DNA of 64,000 bases from Thermoplasmata archaeon (GCA_023140195.1 JAGLME010000015.1:62001-126000), one strand, 5' to 3'. Numbered from the stretch's first letter, positions 49,877-59,693 are shown. Notes: generated from the sequence alone by a model not told the origin. Translations and numbers: made by a program.

Positions 49877-50845
49877 TTGGACGTGCTTGAGTCTGGAATG
49901 GGTGAGGTGCTTCTGCAGGACGTGGACGACGTCAGAGAATGGATGAGGGACAAGAAGACCAGGGCTTTGGAAGAGAAGGTCATGGACGAACATGAGGCCG
50001 TGAGGAGGTTCTTGAAGGACGGGGATTACATCAGCTATGATCTGAGCTCCATGGTTCGAGGTCCCATGTCCATAGAGAGGGAGATCGTCAGGCAGAAGAA
50101 GAAGGACCTGTGGATCGCTGCCAAGTTCACTCTGCTGGATACTACACTTCTTGTCGGAGGAGGCTGTGTCTCGAAGATAGATGTGGGTTTTGCCGGTCTC
50201 GGGAGGCCTTTGTTCGAGGCTATTGAGAACGGTATCGTCAAGACGATCGATTGGTCCAACGGAACGCTTGCTTTGAGGCATCTAGCTGGGGCGATGGGCG
50301 TTCCTTTCCTACCTGCTAGGTCCTTGCTGGGGACGGATACTTTCAAACATTCTGGAGCAAAGGTGGTCGAGGAGCCATTTACCGGAAAGAAAGTCGCTTT
50401 AGTGCCTGCTATCAACCCCGATGTTGCGATCATTCATGTGAATCAATGCGACGTTTACGGGAACTCCAGGGTCTATGGTCCTAGCATAACTCCGCTTGAG
50501 ACCGCGGCAGCATCAAAGAACGTCATCATATCCACTGAGGAGATTATCAGCACCGACGAGATAAAGAAGGATCCCGGAAAGACCACGATCCCATACTACA
50601 TGGTGAACGCGGTTGTGGTTGCACCTTATGGGGCCCATCCAGGGACTGTGCCGGGCTACTACTCTTACGATTCAGAACACCTCGAGGAGTTCTTCGCCGC
50701 TAGAAGTCTGGAGGAACTGGCTGAGTACATCGACAAGTATGTTCATTCAACTTCAGGTCACGAGGACTACATGGAGATGGTCGGTGGGGATGCGAGGATG
50801 GAGGAGCTGAAGAAGGCGGAATGGATTAAGGAGGGATACTATTGA
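49877..50845 (+). CDS. Class I CoA-transferase, alpha subunit (second pair)
   Basis: A 322-residue GctA/IpdA-like subunit with NPDVAIIHVNQCDVYGNS, the later YGAHPGTVPGYYSYDSEHLEE and a C-terminal HEDYMEMVGG. The N-terminus carries about 40 extra residues before the fold compared with the copy at 16970. The TTG at 49877 is placed six bases after GGAGGTG; GTG at 49868 overlaps moaD and is the alternative. It overlaps its beta partner by four bases. Confidence 0.8.
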   Translation: MDVLESGMGEVLLQDVDDVREWMRDKKTRALEEKVMDEHEAVRRFLKDGDYISYDLSSMVRGPMSIEREIVRQKKKDLWIAAKFTLLDTTLLVGGGCVSKIDVGFAGLGRPLFEAIENGIVKTIDWSNGTLALRHLAGAMGVPFLPARSLLGTDTFKHSGAKVVEEPFTGKKVALVPAINPDVAIIHVNQCDVYGNSRVYGPSITPLETAAASKNVIISTEEIISTDEIKKDPGKTTIPYYMVNAVVVAPYGAHPGTVPGYYSYDSEHLEEFFAARSLEELAEYIDKYVHSTSGHEDYMEMVGGDARMEELKKAEWIKEGYY

Positions 50846-51627
50846 GCAAGACCTACACTGACGTCGAACAGATGATATGCCTCTCTTCCAGGTTGATTGA
50901 GGATAACAGGACGGTCTTCGTTGGTTATGGAATGCCACAGATTGCAGCTATACTGGCTCAGAAGCTGTATTCTCCCAATATCTGTCAAGTGTACGAGTAT
51001 GGCGCTATCGGTCCAGAGGTCGCGACACCTTTCAAAAGGAACATGATGGCGGATGCGAGGAACAGTTATAGGTCCTATTCCTGGATGTCCATGAACCGGA
51101 TGATGGCTCAAGCCCAGATGGGGTATATCGACTACGGGTTCTTGGGAGCGGCGCAAATCGACAAGTACGGGAACATCAACTCAACCATCATCGGCAAGGA
51201 TTATGAGAAGCCCAAGAAGAGGTTCACCGGCAGTGGAGGCGGAAATGAGGTCGCTTCCTTGTGCTGGAAGACAATCGTGCTGATGCAGCATGAGAAGAGG
51301 AGGTTCCTGGAACGGGTGGATTTCATCACTTCTCCTGGTTATCTGGATGGCCCTGGTGCGAGGGAGAATGCGGGACTTCCGAGAGACAGCGGACCGCATA
51401 GGGTTGTGTCGTCAAAGGCTCTCTTCGATTTTGATGTGAAGTCCAAAGTGATGCGGTTGATCGGTTTGTGTCCTGGAGTCACTAAAGAGGACGTTCTGGA
51501 GAACATGGAGTTTGAGCCAGTTGTGGCCGATAAGCTTGAGCAACTGGGACCGCCGACGGAAGACGAGCTCAAGATCCTGAGAGAGGAGATAGATCCGGAC
51601 AGAGTAGTCATAGGAAGAATTGACTGA
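50842..51627 (+). CDS. Class I CoA-transferase, beta subunit (second pair)
   Basis: A 261-residue beta subunit that keeps the glutamate at the expected position (YEYGAIGPE, Glu52), with YGFLGAAQIDKYGNINST and RVDFITSPGYLDGPGARE. It is therefore a better candidate for a true transferase than the copy at 16230. Start is TTG at 50842, overlapping the alpha stop (TTGA). Substrate unknown; dicarboxylic or aromatic acids are possible. Confidence 0.83.
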   Translation: MSKTYTDVEQMICLSSRLIEDNRTVFVGYGMPQIAAILAQKLYSPNICQVYEYGAIGPEVATPFKRNMMADARNSYRSYSWMSMNRMMAQAQMGYIDYGFLGAAQIDKYGNINSTIIGKDYEKPKKRFTGSGGGNEVASLCWKTIVLMQHEKRRFLERVDFITSPGYLDGPGARENAGLPRDSGPHRVVSSKALFDFDVKSKVMRLIGLCPGVTKEDVLENMEFEPVVADKLEQLGPPTEDELKILREEIDPDRVVIGRID

Positions 51628-51648
51628 AATGCCAGTGTCTTGTGAAAT

Positions 51649-51658
51649 CTTATATATC
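51649..51658 (+). promoter_or_regulatory. TATA-like box before the beta-helix surface protein
   Basis: CTTATATATC lies 56-65 bases before the ATG at 51714, and a GAGGAGGT ribosome site is at 51703-51710. The leader would be about 30 bases. Confidence 0.5.
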
Positions 51659-51713
51659 TCTATTCCATCAGTCCAATGAGGGAGTTTGGAGAATAGTGTC
51701 TTGAGGAGGTCTA

Positions 51714-53054
51714 ATGAGAAAGGCAAGTTTCGTCGTGGCGTTTGCGGTGTTCCTTCTTTCCTTCCATATGACTGTAGAAGTTCTTCCTCAGAACGCGACA
51801 GCGGATACTGTCTATGTGGGGGGAACAGGCCCCGGCAATTACTCTACCATACAGGGTGCAATTGACGCCTCGGACATCGGGGACACTCTCCACATATATA
51901 GTGGGACGTACTTCGAGCACATCGTAGTTGGCAAAGCTCTGACTCTGATTGGAGAGAACAGAGACACGACCATAATCGATGGAAGTGACGCGGGTCCTAT
52001 AATCAACGTCACCGCTGACTGGGTGAACATATCCGGATTCAACATCACAAATGGAGGTGTGTCTTCGAAGACTGGGGGGATTGTGCTTCACCATTCCCAG
52101 AACTGCTATATTGCTGATAACCTTGTGAGCGGAAATGGCAATGGGATGTGGCTCACGTATGCCAGCTACAATACGATTTCCGGAAACCACGTTTTCATGA
52201 ACATGTGGGATGGCATTGAACTATATCCCTCCAGCAACGATAACACAATCATAGGAAATACGATCCACGATAACTGGTTTGGAGTTGGGGTGTGGTACTC
52301 CAACAGTAACGTGATATCCAGCAACGATATCTACAGCGAGTTTAACATGGTCAATGATGACCATGCTGGCGTAGCGGTTGGGTATTCCAACGACAATACA
52401 ATCGCGAACAACTCTGTATCGGAGCAGAGGACAGGAATTTCCCTGCACGACTCTGATAACAACATCATCTCAGGCAACTCTGGGTTCCTCAACCGTTATG
52501 CTATTGACCTTTTTAGGTCGAACAACACCATAATTGATTACAATACGGTCTATGATAACAGTAATGGCATTTCTATCATCGTTTCAAACAACAACACGAT
52601 CTCTGACAATGTGATATACTCCAACTCCTACGGCCTTCAGATCGAATCTTCAAGTGGCAACAAGATATATCACAATGAATTCACAGACAATCTCGACCAG
52701 GCGTACGATCACAATGGAACTAATCAATGGGACAATGGCTATCCTTCGGGGGGCAACTATTGGAGCGATTACTCTGCATATGACTGGTTCTCAGGCCCGA
52801 ATCAGAACGAGCTTGCTGGCGATGGAATTGGCGACTCCCCCCGTCAAATTGAGGCTGGTTCCTGCAAGGACAGATATCCCATTCTGGTTAGGCCATCAAA
52901 ATCCATATTCAATGAGATCGGGTTCTGGATTGCAGTGATTTTGGTTCTTGTTCTTGTTGCCCTGGCTGTATTCTTCTTCAAGAGACGAAAGAAGAAGGAA
53001 GAAGAACCGGACAAATCTTCAGAAGAGGAGTTCGAGAATGAAATCGCAGTTTAG
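51714..53054 (+). CDS. Surface-anchored right-handed beta-helix protein (NosD/CASH-like)
   Basis: A 446-residue protein. A cleavable signal segment (VVAFAVFLLSFHMTVEV) is followed by the start VYVGGTGPGNYSTIQGAI typical of NosD-like and pectate-lyase-like beta-helices. About twelve PbH1-type turns follow with the repeating N-x-I-S-x-N / N-N-T-I-x-x-N pattern, then GGNYWSDY and DGIGDSP, a frequent archaeal end motif of this family. A membrane helix (about 402-421) and a basic-acidic tail form the anchor. Many NxT/NxS sites are present. It is likely a polysaccharide-binding or -cleaving envelope protein; no catalytic residues are evident. Confidence 0.82.
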   Translation: MRKASFVVAFAVFLLSFHMTVEVLPQNATADTVYVGGTGPGNYSTIQGAIDASDIGDTLHIYSGTYFEHIVVGKALTLIGENRDTTIIDGSDAGPIINVTADWVNISGFNITNGGVSSKTGGIVLHHSQNCYIADNLVSGNGNGMWLTYASYNTISGNHVFMNMWDGIELYPSSNDNTIIGNTIHDNWFGVGVWYSNSNVISSNDIYSEFNMVNDDHAGVAVGYSNDNTIANNSVSEQRTGISLHDSDNNIISGNSGFLNRYAIDLFRSNNTIIDYNTVYDNSNGISIIVSNNNTISDNVIYSNSYGLQIESSSGNKIYHNEFTDNLDQAYDHNGTNQWDNGYPSGGNYWSDYSAYDWFSGPNQNELAGDGIGDSPRQIEAGSCKDRYPILVRPSKSIFNEIGFWIAVILVLVLVALAVFFFKRRKKKEEEPDKSSEEEFENEIAV

Positions 53055-53129
53055 ATTCTACTAGAGGCGATGGAGGAATTCTGGCTCTGACTCGAAATCA
53101 TAAACAAAGACATCCTCCTACCGAATCAA

Positions 53130-54317
53130 CTATATAACCCCGTCCGCTTTGAGCGCGTCGATTTCTTGCGTCTCCAGTCCCAGGAGTTCTCTCAGAATCT
53201 GCCGTGTATGTTCTCCAAGCTCAGGTGAAAACCGATACTCCTGCTCCATATCCTCTGCCTTCACTGGATTGCCCACAGCTTCTGTCTCTCCTCCTTCAGG
53301 AATCTCAACCTTCACGACCATGTTCCGATGCCTGACCTGCGGATCCTCCAGTACCTTGTCGACCGTCTTCAACGCCCCACATGGAATCCGTTCCTTGCTG
53401 AGGATGTCCACCCATTCGTCCGTTGTCTTCTCAATCAGCTTCTCCTCGATCATCGGAATGAGTATCTCCCTGTTCTTGCTCCTATCGTTGTTCGTGGCGA
53501 ACCTCTCGTCTGCTGCGAGCTCTGGCATCCCTAGGATATTGCAGAAGTTCTTCCAGAATCTCTCTGTGAAGACCGCGATCGTGATCCAACCGTCCGCAGT
53601 TCTGAATGCGCCGTAAGGGACCACCGAAATATGTCCAGACCCTATGGGTTCTGGGATCGGAGACCCAGCAAAGAGGTATTGTGCAACGTAAGTGTGAAGT
53701 GATACCATGCAGTCCAACAGGCTGATGTCCAACTTGCTTCCCTCTCCCGTCGTTTCCCTCTTGTACAGCGCCGACGAGATAGCATAGGCAGCCATCATCG
53801 CCCCAGCCAGATCTCCCATTGGAAGACCCATTCTTACCGGAGGTCTCCCCGGCTCCCCGGTGTACGACATAGCACCGGATATCGCCTGAAGCGTAAGATC
53901 AAAGGCCGGACGATCGGCATACGGGCCAGTGGGCCCGAAGGCGGTTATGGAGCACGAGACGATCTTGGGATTGTGCTTCTTGACCTCCTCATATGCCGCA
54001 CCAAGTTTCTCCAGCGTCGATGGCCTCAGGTTGTCCAGCACCACATCGGATTTCTTCACCAGCTCGTAGAATATCTCCTTACCTCTGTCCGACTTGAGGT
54101 TCAACGTAACGCTCTTCTTATTCCTGTTGATGCTAAGGAAGTATGCGCTCTGTCCACCGATCTTGTAGATGCCCATTCGTCTTATCCGGTCCCCTTCACC
54201 AGGCGTCTCGATCTTTATCACTTCGGCACCGAGGTCGGCCAACATCAGGGTGCAGTACGGGCCAGCCAGCATGTGGGAAAGGTCCAGAATCCTAACTCCA
54301 TCCAAAAGCGGTTTCAT
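53130..54317 (-). CDS. Type III CoA-transferase (CaiB/BaiF family)
   Basis: A 395-residue family III transferase that moves CoA between an acyl-CoA and a free acid through an aspartyl-CoA intermediate. It shows DLSHMLAGPYCTLMLADLGAEVIKIE, the catalytic aspartate in GLPMGDLAGAM and the later GWITIAVFTERFW. BbsEF, which activates benzylsuccinate, belongs to this family. It is the last gene of a minus-strand operon, starting just after the mutase stop with GTGAGG as ribosome site. A single subunit, probably a homodimer, is encoded. Confidence 0.88.
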   Translation of the reverse strand: MKPLLDGVRILDLSHMLAGPYCTLMLADLGAEVIKIETPGEGDRIRRMGIYKIGGQSAYFLSINRNKKSVTLNLKSDRGKEIFYELVKKSDVVLDNLRPSTLEKLGAAYEEVKKHNPKIVSCSITAFGPTGPYADRPAFDLTLQAISGAMSYTGEPGRPPVRMGLPMGDLAGAMMAAYAISSALYKRETTGEGSKLDISLLDCMVSLHTYVAQYLFAGSPIPEPIGSGHISVVPYGAFRTADGWITIAVFTERFWKNFCNILGMPELAADERFATNNDRSKNREILIPMIEEKLIEKTTDEWVDILSKERIPCGALKTVDKVLEDPQVRHRNMVVKVEIPEGGETEAVGNPVKAEDMEQEYRFSPELGEHTRQILRELLGLETQEIDALKADGVI

Positions 54318-54318
54318 C

Positions 54319-55923
54319 CTACAACCTCACAGGTTCCTTGAACTCTCCGTAGACCTCTTTCATCGTCGCAGTGATCTCTCCGACCGTGGCGTAGGCGCGG
54401 ACAGCATCGATCACCGTGTCCATCATATTATCTCCAGCTTCAGCAGCCTTCTTCAGTGCCTTGAGAGCTTTGGAGACCTTCGAATCATCTCTCTCCTTCT
54501 TCACCTTGTTTAGCCTCTTGATCTGCTTCTCAGCCTTTTCTGCCTTGTAGTCGTGGAACTCGATCTCCCTCTCCTCTTCCTCTTCCCTGTACTTGTTCAC
54601 GCCCACCTTGATGATCTTGCCTTCTTGGATGCCCTTCTCCAGTAGGAAAGCTTGCCTTGCCACTTCGCTCTGGATGTATCCATCTGAAACGGCCTTGACT
54701 ATCCCGCCTTTCTTCTCGACCTTGTCCATCATCTCACAGATGAGCTTCTCCAGCTCACACGTCAAACTCTCGATGTAATAGGAGCCAGCCATCGGGTCCA
54801 CGGTGTCCTGCAACCCCATCTCGTCCAGTAGTATCTGCATCGTTCTGAGTGAGATCACAGCTGCCTTCTCGGAAGGTATGGTGTAGGCTTCATCGTAGGA
54901 ACACAAGGCCATCGTCTGGGTCCCGCTGAGTGCGGATATCAGCGCGTAGTAGGCACCTCTAACTATGTTGTTCTCCGGCTGTTCTATCGTCAACCCTCCG
55001 CCCCCTCCGCCGGCGATCATCTTCATCTGCATCGACTTCGGATTCTTGGCGCCAAGGTCTTCCTTGACTATCTTCGCCCACAGTCTTCTCGCCGCTCTGA
55101 ACTTCGCTATCTGCTCGAAGAGGTTGCCGTGAATGTCGAAGTTGAATGAGAACCTCGGAACGAAATCATCCACATCCAATCCCCTGTCCAGAACGTGTTG
55201 GATGTAGGCCTTGGCGATTAGAAATGCATACGCGATTTCCTGAACTGGATTAGCGCCCGATTCCCTGATGTGGTAACCGCAAACGCTAACTGGATAGTAT
55301 TTGGGCGCATGCTTGGAGCAGTACTCTATCGTGTCCCCAATCAGTTTGATGGATGGTTCTACAGGGAACACCCAGGTCCCTCTGCCGATGTACTCCTTCA
55401 GGATATCATTTTGCAGAGTTCCTCTGACCTCATTCGCCGGAACACCCTGCTTTTCTGCGACCGTCATGTACATCGCCAGCATTATCGGCGCCATCGAGTT
55501 GATTGTCAAAGAAGTGCCGATCTTGTCTATCGGTATCCCCTTGAAAGCATCCTCCATGTCCTTCAGAGTGTCAATGGCCATACCAACTCTGCCCACTTCT
55601 CCTTCCGCCAGCGGGTCATCAGAGTCCAACCCGCATTGAGTGGGCAGGTCAAATGCAACATTCAATCCAGTCTGCCCCTGCTTGATGAGATACTTGAACC
55701 GCTTGTTGGTCTCCTTTGCGGTCGCAAACCCGGAGTACTGCCTCATGGTGAACGGGCGGAATCTGTACATGTACTTGTGGATCCCTCGGGTGAACGGATA
55801 CTCCCCTGGCTGACCTATGTCCTTCTCAAAATCAATGTCCTTGACATCCTCCGGTCCGTAGATCGGCTTGACCTTTATCCCGGACTCGAGCACAACATCT
55901 GGCAGCTCCACCTTTTTCTTCAT
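54319..55923 (-). CDS. B12-dependent acyl-CoA mutase, large (substrate-binding) subunit
   Basis: A 534-residue mutase barrel of the methylmalonyl-CoA mutase family. Tyr63 (FTMRQYSGF) and Arg181 (YIGRGTWVFP) correspond to the residues that hold a substrate carboxylate in methylmalonyl-CoA mutase, and GYHIRESG carries the cofactor-proximal histidine (His218). The normal H-x-Q-T-S/A-G substrate loop is replaced by six glycines (305-310, AGGGGGGLT), so the substrate is probably not simply methylmalonyl-CoA. ATG at 55923 follows AAGGTG; ATG at 55947 overlapping the small-subunit stop is an alternative. The cobalamin domain is a separate gene upstream. Confidence 0.82.
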   Translation of the reverse strand: MKKKVELPDVVLESGIKVKPIYGPEDVKDIDFEKDIGQPGEYPFTRGIHKYMYRFRPFTMRQYSGFATAKETNKRFKYLIKQGQTGLNVAFDLPTQCGLDSDDPLAEGEVGRVGMAIDTLKDMEDAFKGIPIDKIGTSLTINSMAPIMLAMYMTVAEKQGVPANEVRGTLQNDILKEYIGRGTWVFPVEPSIKLIGDTIEYCSKHAPKYYPVSVCGYHIRESGANPVQEIAYAFLIAKAYIQHVLDRGLDVDDFVPRFSFNFDIHGNLFEQIAKFRAARRLWAKIVKEDLGAKNPKSMQMKMIAGGGGGGLTIEQPENNIVRGAYYALISALSGTQTMALCSYDEAYTIPSEKAAVISLRTMQILLDEMGLQDTVDPMAGSYYIESLTCELEKLICEMMDKVEKKGGIVKAVSDGYIQSEVARQAFLLEKGIQEGKIIKVGVNKYREEEEEREIEFHDYKAEKAEKQIKRLNKVKKERDDSKVSKALKALKKAAEAGDNMMDTVIDAVRAYATVGEITATMKEVYGEFKEPVRL

Positions 55924-55946
55924 CTCTCGCACCTTACTGACGACCA

Positions 55947-56342
55947 TCAATTAGGAATGTTGGATTGAATGAACTTAACGATATCGTCGAACTTGGAACC
56001 CGTTGGGAACACTTCCCTGACGCCCAGCGCCTTCAGCTTCTTGACATCGTTCCTGGGAATGTTGCCCCCTATCAGCACCATCGCTTCATCGAGCCCTTCT
56101 TCCTTCATCATCTTCATCAGTTTCTTGGTTATTGGCATGTGCGCACCGGACAGGATGCTCAGACCGATCACCTGGACGTCTTCCTGGAGTGCGGCGCTGG
56201 TTATCTGCTCCACACTTTGTCTCAGGCCAGTGTATATGACCTCCATCCCGGCTTCTTTCAAAGCAATAGCTACGACCTTGGCTCCTCTATCATGACCGTC
56301 CAGGCCTGGTTTTGCGATTAGCACTCTGATAGGACTTCCCAT
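55947..56342 (-). CDS. B12-binding small subunit of acyl-CoA mutase
   Basis: A 131-residue cobalamin-binding Rossmann domain with [10 protein letters not shown] (the D-x-H-x-x-G motif whose histidine ligates cobalt), SILSGAH and IGGNIP. It completes the mutase encoded directly downstream, as in archaeal two-gene methylmalonyl-CoA mutases. The ATG at 56342 follows GGAGCGAAG and lies one base after the thiolase stop. Confidence 0.9.
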   Translation of the reverse strand: MGSPIRVLIAKPGLDGHDRGAKVVAIALKEAGMEVIYTGLRQSVEQITSAALQEDVQVIGLSILSGAHMPITKKLMKMMKEEGLDEAMVLIGGNIPRNDVKKLKALGVREVFPTGSKFDDIVKFIQSNIPN

Positions 56343-56343
56343 T

Positions 56344-57528
56344 CTACTTCGCTCCGAGGATGGTTATGGATGCGACCGCTCCTGGTCCACCGATGTTATG
56401 CGCCAGTCCCAACCTTGCATTCTCCACCTGCCTCTTGTCAGCCTTGCCCTGAAGCTGCTTCGTGAGCTCGTACAGCATTCTCACACCAGTAGCACCGACC
56501 GGATGTCCGCAGCTCAGCAGCCCCCCGCTAACGTTCACCGGAAGTTCTCCTCCCAGTGTAGTAACCTCATTGTCGATCAGTTCACTCGCCTTGCCCTTCT
56601 CGCAGAGTCCCAGGTCCTCGTACGTTATGAACTCCACCACGTTGAAGCAGTCATGCATCTCGGCCAGGTCCAGTTCCTTGAACGGGTCCTGTATGCCCGC
56701 CTGCTTGTATGCATTCTGCCCCGCGACCTGAGTTGCGCGGTATCCGAGGAAATCATAATCGGGATCATAGAAAGGAAGGTCCCAGCCGGTTGATATTGAA
56801 AGCGAATAGCCCTTGAGAAGAACGTAATCATCGGTGTACTTCTTCGCGTCCTCCGCTCGGGTGAGTACGACGGCAGCAGATCCATCAGTGGTCGGGCAGC
56901 TTCCCATCAGATTGACCGGATAGGCCACCATGGGTGATTTCAGGCCCTGTTCCATTGTGATCGGTTTCTGATAATGCGCCTTCGGGTTCAGGGAGCCGTG
57001 GTAGTGGTTCTTCACCGAGATCTTGGCCAGCTGTTCCGTGATATCTCCATAGACGTGCATGTATCTGGTCCCGACGACCGCGAACGTCCCCGCAGCCGTG
57101 AAACCCTTCTGATAAATGGGATGGCCAGTGTCCACCATCATTCTTACAATACTATCTTGGGGGGTTCTGTCCCTGAGCTTCTCAGCGCCCAGCGCAAGAA
57201 CAAGATCGCTTTCCCCGGACAGCAGGCTGTTGCATCCGTTCCTGAACGCATCCCCTCCTGTTGCGCAGTAATTGGAGACTCTTGTGATAGGAATATCGAA
57301 CAGGCCCAGAGGTTCCGCCAGGTCCATCCCCGACCGTCCCTTGTAGACCCCAGCATCAGGGAAAGCGGTCCCGAGCCACGCGGCGTCTATGTCCTTCCCT
57401 TCGACACCAGCGTCCTCGAACGCCTCTTTGGCAGCCTCGAAGACCATGTCGCCGTAGCTCATGTTGAAGTTCTCCCCGAACTTGGTGCATCCTGCCCCTA
57501 TGATGGCGATCTTGTCCTTGAAGGTCAT
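56344..57528 (-). CDS. Thiolase (SCP-x type, second copy)
   Basis: A 394-residue thiolase. The acyl-accepting cysteine is Cys88 in [23 protein letters not shown] and [12 protein letters not shown] complete the active site. It is distinct from the 18703 copy. The ATG overlaps the stop of the HMG-CoA-synthase/DUF35 fusion (ATGA), so the DUF35 partner is supplied by that fusion protein. In the operon it should cleave the 3-oxoacyl-CoA made by the upstream hydratase and dehydrogenase. Confidence 0.87.
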   Translation of the reverse strand: MTFKDKIAIIGAGCTKFGENFNMSYGDMVFEAAKEAFEDAGVEGKDIDAAWLGTAFPDAGVYKGRSGMDLAEPLGLFDIPITRVSNYCATGGDAFRNGCNSLLSGESDLVLALGAEKLRDRTPQDSIVRMMVDTGHPIYQKGFTAAGTFAVVGTRYMHVYGDITEQLAKISVKNHYHGSLNPKAHYQKPITMEQGLKSPMVAYPVNLMGSCPTTDGSAAVVLTRAEDAKKYTDDYVLLKGYSLSISTGWDLPFYDPDYDFLGYRATQVAGQNAYKQAGIQDPFKELDLAEMHDCFNVVEFITYEDLGLCEKGKASELIDNEVTTLGGELPVNVSGGLLSCGHPVGATGVRMLYELTKQLQGKADKRQVENARLGLAHNIGGPGAVASITILGAK

Positions 57529-58940
57529 TTCGAGCCGCCTCCCCGAGCGGCCTTGCACTTCCAGGAGTAGTTGACGAACCCTCCTCCGGTGTGAAGTCTC
57601 CTGAAGGTCAGGTCGACCAGCATGTCCACCTTCACCTCGCTTGCGTCGGTGTCCGTCATCTGGGCCAGGATCCTTCCGCCGCCGTCCAGATCAATGACCG
57701 CCATCGTTACCGGAGGCTCGGGTGTCGGGTAGTAATGCTCCTGGCTGTACGTGACGATCTTCCCTCTCTTGGACAACCTGATGTCCATGAACTCCTTTGC
57801 CGACCTACAGTGGGGGCAGACCTTCAGTGCCAGCGTCATCACCTTGCCGCATTCGTTGCACTTCTTTCCATGCAACCTTATGTTCAGATCTTCCTCCCTT
57901 CTGAGGAGCGGGATGGAAGTGAATGGCGTCTCCAGCTCGAAGTTGCCGACCAAGTTCCTGAAAGTGAGATACTTCGTGTACGAACCTATCGATCTCCTCT
58001 CTTTCTCGACTTCCGGCAGCGAACCCTCCTCATTGTCCTCGATGAACTTGGTGGCCCTGATGGCGAACGCATCGGCACCGTCCCCATAGTTGGCGAAAAG
58101 TATCAGGTCGTCCGGCTTTGCCTCGTCAAGTGCGGTTGCCAGCATCATGAGTCCGTGGGCCGAACCGATCAAACCGGTCCTCAGCATCAGCGTGTCCTGC
58201 ACTTGTTCTTGCTGGAAACCGAGGTTCTTGGCCACGGTGAAGTGACTCCTCCCATCCGGGGAGAAGATAACAGCCTTGGAGAAGTCCTCGGCGCAGTAGT
58301 TGCCGTCCTCGAAGAGCCCCTCAATGGCGTTCATCATGTTCCTTCCGTAGTGCTCGGTCCGCGAGTAGCGCACATCATCGTGACGCAGGAACTGGTCATC
58401 CTGCTTCCTCCATACATCCGGCAGTCCGTCGTACACCGAGTGATAGTCAATTATGTCCGCTATCGGGTTCCCCTTGCCGATCAGGAATGCAACAGCACCG
58501 TCCCCAAGGAACGGCTCCAGGTACGAACCCGGCTCCGCCATCCTGCTGTCCGATGCCACCGTCACTATGTTGGTCTTCGAACCTGATGATATAGTGTCAA
58601 ATGCAACCTTCAGTCCGTTGGACCCAGACCGAAGGGAAGAACCGATGTCCATGGTGAAAGCATCTCTGTTGAGGTCCAGCGCTGTCGCGATGACCGACGC
58701 GTTCATCTTCTCCGCATATGGGGCCGTCGTTGATGAGAAATATAGGCCGTCTATGATGCCCACTCCCAGGTCCTTGAGGCACACCAGGGAGGCTGCCACT
58801 GCCATCGTGAGGCTGTCCTCATCGTGGTTGGAAACCACCTTGGTACCCTTTCCCGCAGGTCTCCCCCAAGCTTTCTGAAGGACATCTCCGGACATCTGGT
58901 AGTTGGGGAGGTATACTCCGTACGAGATTATTCCAGCCAT
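57525..58940 (-). CDS. HMG-CoA-synthase-like domain fused to DUF35, catalytic residues lost
   Basis: A 471-residue fusion. Residues 1-340 follow the HMG-CoA synthase/KAS-III fold (MAGIISYGVYLPNY, PYAEKMNAS, FLGDGAVAFL, NYGDGADAFAIR). Residues 345-471 are a DUF35 module with a zinc ribbon (Cys361, 364, 375, 378) and an OB-fold (KIVTYSQEHYYP). The synthase active site is gone: the Glu of SESxPYA is Thr71, the cysteine of CKAG is Leu103 (LRSGSNG), and the histidine before the P-x-G-R turn is Ser227. It probably works as a binding or bridging subunit of the thiolase next door, or has a new activity. The ATG follows GAGGAGAG. Confidence 0.82.
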   Translation of the reverse strand: MAGIISYGVYLPNYQMSGDVLQKAWGRPAGKGTKVVSNHDEDSLTMAVAASLVCLKDLGVGIIDGLYFSSTTAPYAEKMNASVIATALDLNRDAFTMDIGSSLRSGSNGLKVAFDTISSGSKTNIVTVASDSRMAEPGSYLEPFLGDGAVAFLIGKGNPIADIIDYHSVYDGLPDVWRKQDDQFLRHDDVRYSRTEHYGRNMMNAIEGLFEDGNYCAEDFSKAVIFSPDGRSHFTVAKNLGFQQEQVQDTLMLRTGLIGSAHGLMMLATALDEAKPDDLILFANYGDGADAFAIRATKFIEDNEEGSLPEVEKERRSIGSYTKYLTFRNLVGNFELETPFTSIPLLRREEDLNIRLHGKKCNECGKVMTLALKVCPHCRSAKEFMDIRLSKRGKIVTYSQEHYYPTPEPPVTMAVIDLDGGGRILAQMTDTDASEVKVDMLVDLTFRRLHTGGGFVNYSWKCKAARGGGSK

Positions 58941-58949
58941 GTGCTCTCC

Positions 58950-59693
58950 TCAGAACCCCACGCTTATCCCGCCGTCCACGAATATGATCTGGCCTGTGAT
59001 GTAGGCCGCTTCTTCGCTTGCAAGGAAGAGGTGCGCGTTGGCAAGTTCCTCGGGTTCTGCGAACCTTCTCAGCGGTATCTTCTTCATGAACATCTCGGCG
59101 ATCTCATCCGGCATCTTTGCCAGCATCGGGGTCTTTGTTGCTCCTGGTGAAATGCAGTTCACCGTGATTCCGTATCTGGCGAATTCCAGTGCTAATGTCT
59201 TGGTCAATCCCATCACGCCCGCCTTGGAAGCGGAATAGTTGGCCTGACCGACGTTGCCCAGTGCGCCTATGGATGCGGTGTTGATTATCCTGCCGTAGTT
59301 CTTTTCCATCATCGGCCTTGCGGCCGACTGGGAGCACAGGAACGTCCCTTTCAGATTCACTTCCAGCACCTGGTCCCACTGATCCTCGGTCATCTTCTTG
59401 GTCATCGCGTCCTTGTTGATGCCCGCGTTGTTTATCAGAATGTCAACTCTTCCGAACTGATCCAGCGTTGCGGCCACCATCCCGTCCACCTCATCCTTCT
59501 TGACTATGTTCGCCTGGTGAACGAGCGCTTCTCCTCCTTTCTCTTTGACCGCCTCCGCGACCTTGTTGGCGCCTTCCATGACGACATCCACGATCGCGAC
59601 CTTGGCCCCTTCTTCCACGAATCTCAGCACGGTGGCCTCTCCGATCCCACTTCCACCACCTGTTACTATGGCAACTCTGTCCTTCAATCTCAT
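58950..59693 (-). CDS. Short-chain dehydrogenase (FabG-like, second copy)
   Basis: A 247-residue classical SDR with TGGGSGIGEATVL, NNAGINKDAM, the catalytic serine in NTASIGALG and the Tyr-Lys in NYSASKAGVMG. It likely oxidises a 3-hydroxyacyl-CoA. ATG at 59693 follows GGAGGCGAG and overlaps the stop of the hydratase gene (ATGA); an in-frame codon at 59726 lies inside that gene and is not used. Confidence 0.88.
   Translation of the reverse strand: MRLKDRVAIVTGGGSGIGEATVLRFVEEGAKVAIVDVVMEGANKVAEAVKEKGGEALVHQANIVKKDEVDGMVAATLDQFGRVDILINNAGINKDAMTKKMTEDQWDQVLEVNLKGTFLCSQSAARPMMEKNYGRIINTASIGALGNVGQANYSASKAGVMGLTKTLALEFARYGITVNCISPGATKTPMLAKMPDEIAEMFMKKIPLRRFAEPEELANAHLFLASEEAAYITGQIIFVDGGISVGF

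Noticed and set aside
57591-58586. Long plus-strand open frame of 331 codons
   Set aside because: It is antisense to the well-supported HMGCS/DUF35 fusion, has no recognisable domain and no ribosome site, and mirrors the codon bias of the real gene.
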